A DNA stretch of 64,000 nt, from positions 186,001 through 250,000 of the forward strand of contig NZ_LMVL02000002.1 in assembly GCF_001541345.2 (NCBI RefSeq). Reading direction: 5' to 3'. The stretch is from Gillisella vitis (GTDB lineage: Bacteria; Pseudomonadota; Alphaproteobacteria; Rhizobiales; Rhizobiaceae). The position numbers were made by a program, and so were the translations under genes. How positions within the stretch are numbered: position 1 is the stretch's first letter; every line of letters begins with the position of its first letter. The notes beneath the pieces were generated by a model. The model was given only the letters and a program-made list of their open reading frames with translations. It was not told where the DNA came from and searched no databases. This document shows, piece after piece, positions 9,270 through 19,770 of this stretch.

Positions 9270-9418
9270 CGGCGCATGATTAGCACCGCAGTCTGAAAGT
9301 TGGCTCGTCCCCCGCCGCTTCAGACTTCAGGACAAAGGCCTTATCCCCCCTCTCCGGGCCTTTGTCCCCTGTTACGAAAAGTCGTCACGGCGCCGCCTCC
9401 AGCCGTGACGACTTTTTT
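9270..9418 (+). ncRNA. Small RNA between polA and marR (probable alpha-r7 family)
   Basis: The 386-base gap between polA and marR contains two consecutive hairpins: 9330-9367 (GGACAAAGGCC paired with GGCCTTTGTCC, with a loop rich in C and T including CCCCTCTCC) and the terminator stem 9377-9416 followed by a T-run. In Sinorhizobium and relatives I recall an sRNA of the alpha-r7 family (Smr7C), about 150 bases, at exactly this polA-marR position. The unpaired C/U-rich loop is an obvious anti-Shine-Dalgarno pairing site. Assignment rests on position and structure, and the 5' end is approximate. Confidence 0.6.
9377..9418 (+). terminator. Intrinsic terminator of the sRNA
   Basis: A perfect 15-bp stem, AAAAGTCGTCACGGC at 9377-9391 and its reverse complement at 9402-9416, with a 10-base loop and a T-run at 9413-9418. 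It ends about 75 bases before the marR start. Confidence 0.85.
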
Positions 9419-9491
9419 GTTTGTGCCTGGCATTTCTGCTATAGAGGTGGCCACATTGCCTCTGCTTTGAAACCGGCCTATCATCGCCACC

Positions 9492-9941
9492 ATGCTGTTT
9501 GATCGTCGGCAATCGCCAACCTATCTCGTGAGCCAGCTCGCCAAGGAATTTGCCCGTGCCTTGCAGGTTCGGGCCGAGGGGCTCGGCTTTTCCGCCGGTC
9601 AGTTTCCAATCCTGCTGGAGCTTTGGGAAGAGCAAGGCCTGACCCAGAAGCAATTGCTGGAGCGGGTGGCGGTGGAACAGGCGACCATGGCCAATACCCT
9701 GTCGCGCATGGAGCGCGACGGATTGATCGAGCGAAAGCCCCATCCTAGCGATCGACGCGCCCAGCTGGTGTTCCTGACCGCCAAGGGGGAGGGGCTGCGG
9801 GATCAGGCGATTTCCGCCGCCTTTGAGGCCGATGAGGCTCTTTTTCAAGGGTTTCGGCGTTTCGAGAGGGAATTGATGCTGGAATTCATTCGTCAGGCCC
9901 TGGAAAATGCCCGCAACGGCGATCTCGGCTCAAATATTTGA
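9492..9941 (+). CDS. MarR family transcriptional regulator
   Basis: A 149-residue MarR protein with the full fold: N-terminal dimerisation helix, winged helix spanning LTQKQLLERVAVEQATMANTLSRMERDGLIERK and the typical wing DRRAQLVFLTAKGE, then a C-terminal dimer helix. Recognised ligands cannot be inferred. It begins 74 bases after the sRNA terminator and precedes, by 66 bases, the dipeptidase gene on the same strand. Confidence 0.88.
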   Translation: MLFDRRQSPTYLVSQLAKEFARALQVRAEGLGFSAGQFPILLELWEEQGLTQKQLLERVAVEQATMANTLSRMERDGLIERKPHPSDRRAQLVFLTAKGEGLRDQAISAAFEADEALFQGFRRFERELMLEFIRQALENARNGDLGSNI

Positions 9942-10007
9942 GGCTGCTTGTCTCGAAACTGTCGGGCTCATGGTCTATCGTCCCCGCTGATTTGAACAGT
10001 CCAGGAC

Positions 10008-11402
10008 ATGCCCATGACCGATCTAGCCCCCATTCTCGCCGAGGCCGACAAGGCGCTGCCGCAAAGCCTTGATCGGCTTTTCGACCTTGTTCGTATCCCC
10101 TCCATTTCCACCGACCCGGCCTATAAGGCCGATTGCCGTAAGGCAGCGGAATGGCTGGCGCAGGAGCTGACGGGTCTCGGTTTCAATGCCTCCGTGCGCG
10201 ACACGCCCGGTCATCCGATGGTCGTTGGCCATCACGATGCTGACCGCCCGGATGCGCCACATGTGCTGTTTTACGGCCATTACGATGTGCAGCCGGTCGA
10301 TCCGCTCAATCTTTGGGAAAATGATCCGTTCGAGCCTGCCATCAAGGAAATCGAGCCGGGCCGCAAGGTCATCACCGGCCGCGGCACCTCCGATGACAAG
10401 GGCCAATTGATGACCTTCGTCGAGGCCTGCCGAGCCTATAAGGCCGTGCATGGCGGCCTGCCCGTCAAGATCACTATTCTATTCGAGGGCGAAGAAGAAT
10501 CCGGTTCGCCTTCACTGAAGCCATTTCTTGCGGCCAATGAAGACGAGCTGACATGCGATTTTGCCCTGGTCTGCGACACCGGCATGTGGGACCGCGAAAC
10601 CCCGGCGATTGCGGCGGCCCTGCGCGGCCTGGTTGGCGAGGAAGTGACCGTGACGGCTGCGGACCGCGACCTGCATTCCGGCCTGTTCGGCGGAGCTGCG
10701 GCCAATCCGATTCATATTCTCGCCAAAGTGCTGGCCGACCTGCATGACGAGACCGGTCGGGTTACCATTGATAGTTTCTACGAGGGTGTCGAGGAGACCC
10801 CAGCCAACATCAAGGCCTCCTGGGAAAAGCTGGGCCGCACCGCCGATACGTTTCTCAATGATGTCGGCCTGTCGATCCCATCAGGCGAAAAGGGGCGTAG
10901 CGTCCTGGAATTGACCTGGGCGCGTCCGACCGCCGAAGTCAACGGCATTACCGGTGGCTATACCGGCGAAGGTTTCAAGACGGTGATCGCCTCAAAAGCC
11001 TCGGCGAAGGTTTCTTTCCGTCTGGTCGGTGAGCAGGACCCGGCGAAAATCCGCGAAAACTTCCGGGCTTTCGTCAAGGCACGCATTCCCGGCGACTGCT
11101 CGGTTGAATTTCACGAGCACGGGGCGTCGCCAGCTATTCAGCTTCCCTATGATTCGCCCTTCCTGACCAAGGCGAAATCCGCTCTGTCGGATGAATGGCC
11201 AAAGCCTGCTGAAGTGATCGGCATGGGCGGCTCTATCCCGATTGTCGGGGATTTTCAGACCATGCTGGGAATGGATTCGTTGCTGGTCGGCTTTGGCCTG
11301 GTGGATGACCGCATCCACTCGCCCAATGAAAAATACGAGCTGGAATCCTTCCACAAGGGTATCCGGTCCTGGATCCGCATTCTGGACGCGTTGGCGCATT
11401 GA
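10008..11402 (+). CDS. M20/M25/M40 family dipeptidase
   Basis: A 464-residue cytosolic di-zinc peptidase. Metal and catalytic residues are visible in order: YGHYDVQP (histidine and aspartate), GTSDDKGQL (bridging aspartate), EGEEESGSPS (catalytic and metal glutamates), CDTGMWD and a C-terminal DDRIHSPNEK histidine. The lid/dimerisation domain sits between about residues 200 and 340. This arrangement matches the M20 dipeptidase group that includes carnosinase-like enzymes; the precise substrate is not readable. Either ATG 10008 or ATG 10014 may be the start. Confidence 0.9.
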   Translation: MPMTDLAPILAEADKALPQSLDRLFDLVRIPSISTDPAYKADCRKAAEWLAQELTGLGFNASVRDTPGHPMVVGHHDADRPDAPHVLFYGHYDVQPVDPLNLWENDPFEPAIKEIEPGRKVITGRGTSDDKGQLMTFVEACRAYKAVHGGLPVKITILFEGEEESGSPSLKPFLAANEDELTCDFALVCDTGMWDRETPAIAAALRGLVGEEVTVTAADRDLHSGLFGGAAANPIHILAKVLADLHDETGRVTIDSFYEGVEETPANIKASWEKLGRTADTFLNDVGLSIPSGEKGRSVLELTWARPTAEVNGITGGYTGEGFKTVIASKASAKVSFRLVGEQDPAKIRENFRAFVKARIPGDCSVEFHEHGASPAIQLPYDSPFLTKAKSALSDEWPKPAEVIGMGGSIPIVGDFQTMLGMDSLLVGFGLVDDRIHSPNEKYELESFHKGIRSWIRILDALAH

Positions 11403-11424
11403 TACCAAACACGCAATTGCGACG

Positions 11425-11450
11425 ACGCCCGGACGAATTCCGGGCGTTTT
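11425..11450 (+). terminator. Intrinsic terminator after the dipeptidase gene
   Basis: ACGCCCGG at 11425-11432 pairs with CCGGGCGT at 11440-11447 around a 7-base loop and runs into TTTT. It starts 22 bases after the dipeptidase stop. Confidence 0.75.
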
Positions 11451-11492
11451 CATTTGGATCGCGTATCGCGGCGGGGAAATAATAAGGGGCCT

Positions 11493-11529
11493 AAAAAGCA
11501 AAAAGGCCGGGGAGTAAGCCCGACCTTTC
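11493..11529 (-). terminator. Minus-strand intrinsic terminator
   Basis: On the minus strand, AAAGGTCGGG pairs with CCCCGGCCTTT (one mismatch or wobble) around a short loop, followed by TTTTTGCTTTTT. Both stem and T-tract have the orientation expected for a leftward transcript. Confidence 0.65.
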
Positions 11530-11660
11530 CAAAACTCGCTCTTATCGTTGCCAGTACATCCGTGGTCAACGAAGCGCGAGGCTTCAACCTTAAGGAGGAC
11601 CGGGTTCTCACCCTGTTTGCCGCCTTTGAATGAGTATCGCGCCAAATGCCTAAACTTGTA
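11497..11660 (-). ncRNA. Candidate minus-strand small RNA
   Basis: The 480-base gap between the dipeptidase and YbaK genes contains a minus-strand intrinsic terminator (11493-11529) with no minus-strand gene upstream to use it. Reading the minus strand toward it, there are small stem-loops (GGGTGAGAACCC, GAAGC paired with GCTTC) and a CCTCCTT segment able to pair with Shine-Dalgarno sequences. No open frame here looks coding. The 5' end near 11660 is a guess, and I do not recognise a named family. Confidence 0.4.
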
Positions 11661-11883
11661 TTAAGCATCGTCAGCGACCTCGGCAGCAATGCCCCGTCCT
11701 TCACGTCTTCATCATAAATGGCGTCTCATTGCGGTTTTTCAAGGGCTCTGCTGCATAATTTTTAAATCGGCATTGATTGAAGAATTATGGAGCAGTGGGC
11801 GCATAGCGCTGGAGGTGATTTTCTTGATCCTCCCGATCTGCGAGCCCTTGCAGCCCGACGGTCGTCCTTTTATGAAATAGAAC

Positions 11884-12342
11884 ATGAGCCTTACATCCGT
11901 CCGAGATTTCTTTTCGGCCCATGCGCCGGATATCACCGTCATTGAAACCGAGCAAAGCTCGGCCACCGTGCCTTTGGCTGCCCTGGCGCATGGCGTCGAG
12001 CCGGATCAGATCGCCAAGACCCTGTGTTTGCGGGTTGGGGATGTCACCATGCTGGTGGTTGCCGCAGGCGAGCGCAGGCTGGACAATAAGAAATTCAAGG
12101 AGCGGTTCGGGGGCAAGCCCCGTATGCTGGGCGCGGAAGAGGTCGTGGCGCTGACCGGCCATCCGGTGGGTGGCGTTTGTCCTTTCGGACTGGCGACGCC
12201 GCTTCCGGTGTTTTGCGATGTGTCGTTGCAGCGCTTTGACATTGTTGTCCCAGCCGCCGGTGCCACCAATTCTGCCGTGAAGATCGCGCCGCAACGCATC
12301 GTCGATCTGACGGGTGCGGAATGGGTCGATGTGTGCCAGTAA
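11884..12342 (+). CDS. YbaK/EbsC-type aminoacyl-tRNA deacylase
   Basis: A 152-residue single-domain protein of the YbaK/ProX editing family, which hydrolyses mischarged aminoacyl-tRNA in trans. Family features: the N-terminal helix, ANALAHGVEPDQIAKTL-type first strand region, KKFKERFGGKPRMLGAEEV and the GHPVGGVCPFGL loop that lines the substrate pocket. Start ATG 11884 follows a short gap after the candidate sRNA region. It converges with the DUF883-like gene, with a terminator hairpin between. Confidence 0.88.
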   Translation: MSLTSVRDFFSAHAPDITVIETEQSSATVPLAALAHGVEPDQIAKTLCLRVGDVTMLVVAAGERRLDNKKFKERFGGKPRMLGAEEVVALTGHPVGGVCPFGLATPLPVFCDVSLQRFDIVVPAAGATNSAVKIAPQRIVDLTGAEWVDVCQ

Positions 12343-12378
12343 GATGAAGAATCACTGATAACAGTAATCGAATACAAA

Positions 12379-12405
12379 AAAGGCGGCGCAAGATGCGCCG
12401 CCTTT
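12379..12405. terminator. Bidirectional hairpin between convergent genes
   Basis: AAAGGCGGCGCA at 12379-12390 and its exact reverse complement at 12394-12405 enclose a 3-base loop, with A-rich sequence on the left and T-rich on the right. It serves as terminator for the YbaK-like gene and possibly for the leftward DUF883-like gene. Confidence 0.8.
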
Positions 12406-12438
12406 CCTCCTCGCCATAAAACGACGAATGCCTATCCC

Positions 12439-12461
12439 CCGAAACTGTGTTACAGTTTCGG
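12439..12461. terminator. Second hairpin in the convergent gap
   Basis: CCGAAACTGT at 12439-12448 and ACAGTTTCGG at 12452-12461 form a perfect 10-bp stem with a 3-base loop, 9 bases beyond the stop of the leftward DUF883-like gene. There is no T-run, so termination is presumed rather than shown. Confidence 0.4.
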
Positions 12462-12470
12462 ACCCGTCCT

Positions 12471-12794
12471 TTAATACCAGCGACGGCGGGGTTCTGGCGT
12501 GGACTGGCTTGCCACCAGATAACCAATGAGCCCACCCACCAGTGCAATGCCGAGCAGAGCGGTCGATGTTGCCGTTGGATGCTCGCGCACGATGCCAGCA
12601 ACCGATGTCGCCTCATCCTTGGCGTAGCGCGCCACGTCCTGCGCACTGCGGGCAGCACTGCTCAGCGCATGGGATGTGGTGCCTCGAACCTGATCGGCCA
12701 CAGAATGACCCTGGTCAGCCAACTTGTCCTTCAATTGCGCGATCTGAGCCTGAAGCTCACGCATTTCAGCTTGCATACGCGTCGTATCAGCCAT
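12471..12794 (-). CDS. DUF883 / ElaB-YqjD-like membrane-anchored protein
   Basis: A 107-residue protein: an N-terminal coiled-coil (MQAEMRELQAQIAQLKDKLA), an amphipathic alanine-rich middle, then one transmembrane helix near the C-terminus (ALLGIALVGGLIGYLVA) and a short basic tail. This is the layout of ElaB/YqjD-type proteins, which in E. coli are inner-membrane proteins linked to ribosome binding and stress. Start ATG 12794 has a GGGAG ribosome site; an extension to 12836 does not. It is divergent from the penicillin-binding protein gene. Confidence 0.8.
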   Translation of the reverse strand: MADTTRMQAEMRELQAQIAQLKDKLADQGHSVADQVRGTTSHALSSAARSAQDVARYAKDEATSVAGIVREHPTATSTALLGIALVGGLIGYLVASQSTPEPRRRWY

Positions 12795-12995
12795 GGGTAA
12801 CTCCCTGTTGTGTTTTCGGGAAAATAACGGTTCCATGCCGCTTTGGTTCCATTCGGTTCTCGAAAAGACCGCAATGGGATGGAATCAACGGATAGACATT
12901 GCCGATCCCATCCGTCTTCCATCCATGCCCAAGACATTATAAGCAGGGATTGAAGCAGCCCATAAATTACCCTTCCGGAGAACGGCCCGCGCGCC

Positions 12996-15497
12996 ATGGC
13001 AGGCATGAAAAAGTCACGAAACCGCATTGAGCCCAGGCTTGGCGACGCTGAGAATGAGGATGGTGACGAGATCAGGCTCGACAGCAATGATCGCGTGCTC
13101 GGCGGACGCTCGGCTTCGGGTGGGAAAAAAATGCCGGCCACCAGTTCCAAACGGTCGAGAGAGGCTGCCGATCTGCGCCCGAAACGTGAGAAAATCCGGT
13201 CCGGCGGCTTCTTCGGTGGTATCCGCAGGTTGTTTTACTGGTGCGTGGTGCTGGGTATATGGGGAACGATCGGTGTTGTCGGTCTGGTGATCTATTTTGC
13301 CGCCCAGATGCCGAGTGCCAGTTCCTGGACCGTGCCGGCCCGCGCGCCGAATATCAAGATTGTCTCTGTCGATGGCGCATTGATCGCCAATCGCGGTGTC
13401 ACCGGTGGCGAAGCCTTGTCCATCGATGAAATGTCGCCCTATCTGCCCGAAGCGATCGTGGCGATTGAGGATAAGCGGTTTTACCACCATTTCGGTGTTG
13501 ACTTCATCGGGGTTGGCCGCGCCTTCGTCACCAATATTCTGCTGGGCCATAAGGCCCAGGGCGGATCGACCATCACGCAGCAATTGGCCCGAAACCTGTT
13601 TCTGTCGCCCAAGAAGACCTTTGAGCGCAAAGTGCAGGAAGTGCTGCTGTCGCTGTGGCTGGAGCAAAAATATACCAAGGATCAGATCCTGGCCATGTAT
13701 CTGAACCGGGTCTATTTTGGCGACAATGCCTATGGTGTCGAAGCGGCATCGCGGCGCTATTTCAATACCTCCGCGCGTGACGTTAATCTGGGCGAAGCGG
13801 CGCTTTTGGCCGGGTTGGTTCAGGCGCCGTCGCGGCTATCGCCGGTCAATGATCCAAAGCCAGCCCAGGATCGGGCCAAGATCGTGCTGGGCGCCATGCG
13901 CGAACAGGGCTACATCACGGACAGCGACTTTGATCGCGCCATGAAACAATCCCCGGACCATGCCAAGCGGCAGGCCGATGGCGCGGGCCAATATGTGGCC
14001 GATATGGTGGCGGGCCAGTTGAAAGGGCTGATCGGCGAGGTCAAGCAGGACATTGTCGTCACCACGACCATCGATCCGACGCTGGAAGATGCGGCGCAGG
14101 CCGCAATTGCCGCCACGCTGGACAAGGACGGCAAGAAATCGAATGCCTCGCAAGCGGCTCTTGTCGCCATTGATGGCAATGGCGCGGTGCGCGCCTTGGT
14201 CGGCGGTCGGGATTATGCGACCAGCCAGTTCAACCGTGCCGTAACCGCCAAACGGCAGCCGGGTTCGGCTTTCAAGCCTTTCGTTTATGCCGCTGCCATG
14301 GAAATCGGCGATACGCCCAGCACTGTCCGCAATGACGGTCCGGTGAAGATTGGCAATTGGACCCCTGAAAACTACGAGCAGAAATACAATGGACCAGTGA
14401 CGCTTTCCTACGCGCTCGCCCATTCGCTCAACACCATTGCCGCCCAGTTGGTCATGGAGGTTGGCCCCGATCAAGTGATCAAGCTTACGCACCGGCTCGG
14501 TGTCGAATCGGACCTGCAAAGCAATGCGTCGATTGCGCTCGGCACCTCGGAAGTGTCGCTGCTGGAGCTGACGGCAGCCTATGCGCCCTTCATGAACGGC
14601 GGTTATAAGGCAACCCCGCATGTGATCAGCCAGATTGCCGATGCCGATGGCAAGGTGCTTTATACGGCCGATTATGGCGAGCCGCCTCGGGTGCTCAATC
14701 AGCAGGTTGTCGGGCAGATGACCCGAATGATGGAATCAGTCATGACCGAGGGTACCGGCAAGGCGGCCAAGCTCAAGAACTGGCAGGCGGCTGGCAAGAC
14801 CGGAACGACGCAGTCGTTCCGCGATGCGCTGTTTGTTGGGTTTACCAGCAATCTCACCACCGGCGTCTGGTTCGGCAATGACGACGGGGCGCCGATGAAG
14901 AAGGTGACCGGCGGCGGTCTTCCTGCTAAGACCTGGAGGGATTTCATGACGGTTGCCCATAAAGGTTTGACACCGGTGCCATTGTTTGGCGATCCTACGC
15001 CACAGACCGAGGAAAGCCCGTCGCTAACGACGATGATCCAGCAGGTCCTGTCCGGCACGCCGTCCACGCCTAACACTGCCGATCAGGAAAACAGCTATCC
15101 GCCAGCGCCACCAGCGCCTGCCAATACACCGGGTCCGCTGTCCGGCAATGCTTCCGGGACTCAGCCTGGCGATGCCAACCAGGCCTATCCACCTCAGGCG
15201 CGCCAGATACCAAACCAGAATACGGGACAAATCCCGGGCCAGGCCCCATTACAGCCGCGTCCGCCGGTCAATCCACGCGATGGTGCCGTTCTGGAAGGCC
15301 GGGTGCCGCCGGGGGCTTTGCGCCGCAACGATCCGATGCCTGAGGATGGCTATCCGGGTGAAGACCCGGACAGCAATCCTTATGGTGCCGATGGCGGCTA
15401 TGCGCCTCCAGCCGATGTCGGTGAAGGACAACAGCCCCGCGCGCAAAGCCATGGCGATGGAAAGACCACATTGCTGGATGTAATTATGGGACGGTAA
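12996..15497 (+). CDS. mrcA: Class A penicillin-binding protein (PBP1A type)
   Basis: An 833-residue bifunctional peptidoglycan synthase. A charged cytoplasmic tail precedes one transmembrane helix (about residues 82-106). The GT51 glycosyltransferase domain has the EDKRFYHHFGVDF and GGSTITQQLARNLFL motifs. The transpeptidase has SXXK (PGSAFKPF), SXN (SLN) and KTG (GKTGTTQSFRDALFVGF). The C-terminus from about residue 680 is a disordered proline/glutamine/asparagine-rich extension ending in a short conserved-looking tail, a rhizobial feature. It stands alone between a divergent small gene and dnaK. Confidence 0.93.
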   Translation: MAGMKKSRNRIEPRLGDAENEDGDEIRLDSNDRVLGGRSASGGKKMPATSSKRSREAADLRPKREKIRSGGFFGGIRRLFYWCVVLGIWGTIGVVGLVIYFAAQMPSASSWTVPARAPNIKIVSVDGALIANRGVTGGEALSIDEMSPYLPEAIVAIEDKRFYHHFGVDFIGVGRAFVTNILLGHKAQGGSTITQQLARNLFLSPKKTFERKVQEVLLSLWLEQKYTKDQILAMYLNRVYFGDNAYGVEAASRRYFNTSARDVNLGEAALLAGLVQAPSRLSPVNDPKPAQDRAKIVLGAMREQGYITDSDFDRAMKQSPDHAKRQADGAGQYVADMVAGQLKGLIGEVKQDIVVTTTIDPTLEDAAQAAIAATLDKDGKKSNASQAALVAIDGNGAVRALVGGRDYATSQFNRAVTAKRQPGSAFKPFVYAAAMEIGDTPSTVRNDGPVKIGNWTPENYEQKYNGPVTLSYALAHSLNTIAAQLVMEVGPDQVIKLTHRLGVESDLQSNASIALGTSEVSLLELTAAYAPFMNGGYKATPHVISQIADADGKVLYTADYGEPPRVLNQQVVGQMTRMMESVMTEGTGKAAKLKNWQAAGKTGTTQSFRDALFVGFTSNLTTGVWFGNDDGAPMKKVTGGGLPAKTWRDFMTVAHKGLTPVPLFGDPTPQTEESPSLTTMIQQVLSGTPSTPNTADQENSYPPAPPAPANTPGPLSGNASGTQPGDANQAYPPQARQIPNQNTGQIPGQAPLQPRPPVNPRDGAVLEGRVPPGALRRNDPMPEDGYPGEDPDSNPYGADGGYAPPADVGEGQQPRAQSHGDGKTTLLDVIMGR

Positions 15498-15675
15498 CGG
15501 CTGGATTTTATATGTGCTATGACGCCTTGATCGTGCCGCAGGCTCCAGGCAAGCAATGCCTGCGACATCTGATGGGATTTGGTCCCGGTTGTATGGCTTG
15601 TTCACCTTGGTACCATCCGCAATACCTTGTTTTGCGGGAAATGCGTAAACTTGGTGGTCGGCGTGAATTTGGTGC

Positions 15676-15704
15676 CTTGCAGTCGTAAATTTCGGTTCTT
15701 ATAT
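15676..15704 (+). promoter_or_regulatory. Predicted dnaK promoter
   Basis: In the 320-base gap before dnaK, CTTGCA at 15676-15681 and TTATAT at 15699-15704 are separated by 17 bases, a good alpha-proteobacterial promoter whose CTTG start also fits heat-shock sigma-32 promoters. The implied start near 15711 leaves a leader of about 105 bases. I saw no CIRCE-type inverted repeat. Confidence 0.6.
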
Positions 15705-15817
15705 AGCCCGCATAAGGCAGCGTCGCTGCGCAATCCCGTAGACCACAATCCACGTCGAGGGGCTGTCACTGGAATGCCTGTCGGGGTTCGGACAGCCTGC
15801 TTCAAGGAGAGAATAAA

Positions 15818-17733
<1,916 letters not shown>

Positions 17734-17734
<1 letters not shown>

Positions 17735-18195
17735 TGCGGACTTCGCGGCGTCATACCTTTGTGAGATGGCTGGCCTTTGGGCCAGCCGCGTTTGCTTTGG
17801 CAGGGTGCCTCGCCGCGCATGCGGCAGCGGGTGCCGATGTTCACCAGAAAGTCAGTGCTGCCGAAGCGTCTATCCTCCAGGCGATTGCCAAGCGGGATAC
17901 GGCGCTTTTGCGGCGAACCGTTGGTGGTCTCGGTCCGCTGATCGAGGATGCCTTGAAGCGCAAGAAGTCCGGTGGACAGGTGTCTTCCTGCGATCTGGCG
18001 GCTCATTCGTTGGGCTTTGCTGGCATGTCGCTGTCGGAGGCGGTCACGCAAAAGGGCGCTGCGCGAAAAATGCTGATGGATGATGCCCGCCAGGCGGCGG
18101 CAGATTTTAACAGGGACATGTCTGCCTGCGATGCGCAGGTGGGACAGAAGACAAGCAACCACGCGGGTGTGGAAAAAGCTTTGAGAGCTTTGTAG
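17734..18195 (+). CDS. Small lipoprotein-like protein between dnaK and dnaJ
   Basis: A 153-residue protein of unknown function. A basic N-terminus and hydrophobic stretch end in ALAGCLAA, which fits a lipobox, though cleavage after AHAAA would also give a secreted protein. The mature part is helical, with two cysteines (SSCDLAA and MSACDAQ) that could form a periplasmic disulphide. Its ATG shares the last base of the dnaK stop codon (TGATG) and it ends 4 bases before dnaJ, so it is transcribed and probably translationally coupled with the chaperone genes. A role in envelope stress is only a guess. Confidence 0.75.
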
Positions 18196-18199
18196 GACG

Positions 18200-19342
18200 A
18201 TGGCAAAAGCAGATTTCTACGAGACCCTCGGTGTCTCCAAAACCGCAGATGAAAAAGAGCTGAAAAGCGCTTTCCGCAAGCTGGCGATGAAGTTTCACCC
18301 GGACAAAAATCCGGGCGATGCCGAATCCGAGCGGAAGTTCAAGGAAATCAATGAGGCCTATGAAACGCTTAAGGACCCGCAAAAACGGGCTGCCTATGAC
18401 CGTTTCGGCCACGCTGCCTTTGAGCAGGGTGGCATGGGTAGCGCTGGCGGCGGTGGCGGTTTTGCCGGCGGCGGCTTCTCGGATATTTTCGAGGACATCT
18501 TTGGCGAGATGATGGGCGGCGGGCGTGGCGGCAATGCGCGTGGACGCTCCACCAGCGGGCGCGAACGTGGTGCCGACCTGCGCTACAATATGGAAATTTC
18601 GCTGGAGGAAGCCTTTACTGGCAAGACGGCGCAGATTCGGGTTCCGACCTCGATTACCTGCGAAGTCTGTTCCGGTTCGGGTGCCAAGCCCGGAACCAAG
18701 CCGACCACCTGCGCCACCTGCCAGGGGTCCGGCCGGGTGCGGGCTGCCCAGGGCTTCTTTTCTATCGAGCGGACCTGCCCGACCTGCCAGGGCCGGGGCC
18801 AGACGATCAGCGATCCCTGCGGCAAGTGCCATGGCCAGGGCCGTGTTACGGAAGAGCGTCAGCTATCGGTGTCCATTCCGTCCGGTATCGAAGATGGGAC
18901 ACGCATTCGTCTTCAAGGCGAGGGCGAAGCGGGCCTACGAGGCGGGCCGTCAGGCGATCTCTATATTTTCCTGTCGGTCAAGCCGCACCAGTTCTTCCAG
19001 CGCGAAGGTGCCGATCTTTACTGCTCAGTGCCGATCTCGATGACAACAGCGGCCCTCGGTGGCACCTTCGATGTGACCACGCTGGATGGAACCAAGTCTC
19101 GTGTCACCGTGCCGGAAGGTACGCAACCCGGCAAGCAGTTCCGTTTGAAGGGCAAGGGCATGCCGGTGCTGCGCTCGGCGCAGATGGGTGATCTCTATAT
19201 CCAGATCCAGATCGAGACTCCGCAGAAGCTCACCAAGCGTCAACGCGAGCTGCTGCAGGAATTCGATCAGATCTCATCCAAGGAGAACAATCCGGAATCG
19301 ACTGGATTCTTCGCCCGGATGAAAGAGTTCTTCGAGGGTTGA
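18200..19342 (+). CDS. dnaJ: Co-chaperone DnaJ (Hsp40)
   Basis: A 380-residue type I DnaJ. The J domain carries KFHPDKNPG (the HPD triad that stimulates DnaK ATPase). A Gly/Phe-rich segment (about residues 75-110) follows, then four zinc-binding CxxCxGxG repeats beginning [24 protein letters not shown] and CGKCHGQG, and two C-terminal beta domains that bind clients. The start lies four bases after the lipoprotein stop. Confidence 0.98.
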   Translation: MAKADFYETLGVSKTADEKELKSAFRKLAMKFHPDKNPGDAESERKFKEINEAYETLKDPQKRAAYDRFGHAAFEQGGMGSAGGGGGFAGGGFSDIFEDIFGEMMGGGRGGNARGRSTSGRERGADLRYNMEISLEEAFTGKTAQIRVPTSITCEVCSGSGAKPGTKPTTCATCQGSGRVRAAQGFFSIERTCPTCQGRGQTISDPCGKCHGQGRVTEERQLSVSIPSGIEDGTRIRLQGEGEAGLRGGPSGDLYIFLSVKPHQFFQREGADLYCSVPISMTTAALGGTFDVTTLDGTKSRVTVPEGTQPGKQFRLKGKGMPVLRSAQMGDLYIQIQIETPQKLTKRQRELLQEFDQISSKENNPESTGFFARMKEFFEG

Positions 19343-19346
19343 TGAA

Positions 19347-19377
19347 AAAAGGCCGGTGCGCTTTGCATCGGCCTTTT
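19347..19377 (+). terminator. Terminator of the dnaK-dnaJ operon
   Basis: AAAAGGCCGGTGC pairs with GCATCGGCCTTTT (one mismatch) around a short loop and ends in a T-run. It separates dnaJ from the convergent slyX gene, and its A-rich left flank would also work for leftward transcripts. Confidence 0.8.
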
Positions 19378-19383
19378 CCAAGG

Positions 19384-19608
19384 TCAATAATGTGGAGGCT
19401 TGGTGATCGGCACGCTGTCCGCTGCCTGTTCTTCGAGACTGAGAAAGCGTTCCGTCAGTCGATCAAGCTTGGCGCGGGTCTGCTCCACCACCTTCCACTG
19501 CTCGGTCAACTGATCCGAAAGCTCTTCGATGGTCTTGGCCTGATAGGCAACCGTTTCTTCAAGCCGGATCAGGCGGTCTTCTGCGTCGGTGTCTTTCGCG
19601 CTAGCCAT
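19384..19608 (-). CDS. slyX: SlyX family protein
   Basis: A 74-residue protein that is almost entirely one coiled coil (RLIRLEETVAYQAKTIEELS and onward) and ends in the family's characteristic PPHY tail. SlyX proteins are small cytoplasmic coiled-coil proteins of unclear function. It converges with dnaJ and is divergent from recF. Confidence 0.85.
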   Translation of the reverse strand: MASAKDTDAEDRLIRLEETVAYQAKTIEELSDQLTEQWKVVEQTRAKLDRLTERFLSLEEQAADSVPITKPPHY

Positions 19609-19770
19609 GCTGTACTCCTGCCATTGTCTTCGTCAGGACGAGCTACTGCATAATTGCCTGAAACGGAATTGCTTTGGGCTTGATGCAGAAAATAAAATGA
19701 TACAGCTTCTTTCGTGTCTTACATATGACGCTACAGCTTTGTCCCGCGAGACGGTTTGATATGGGAATGC

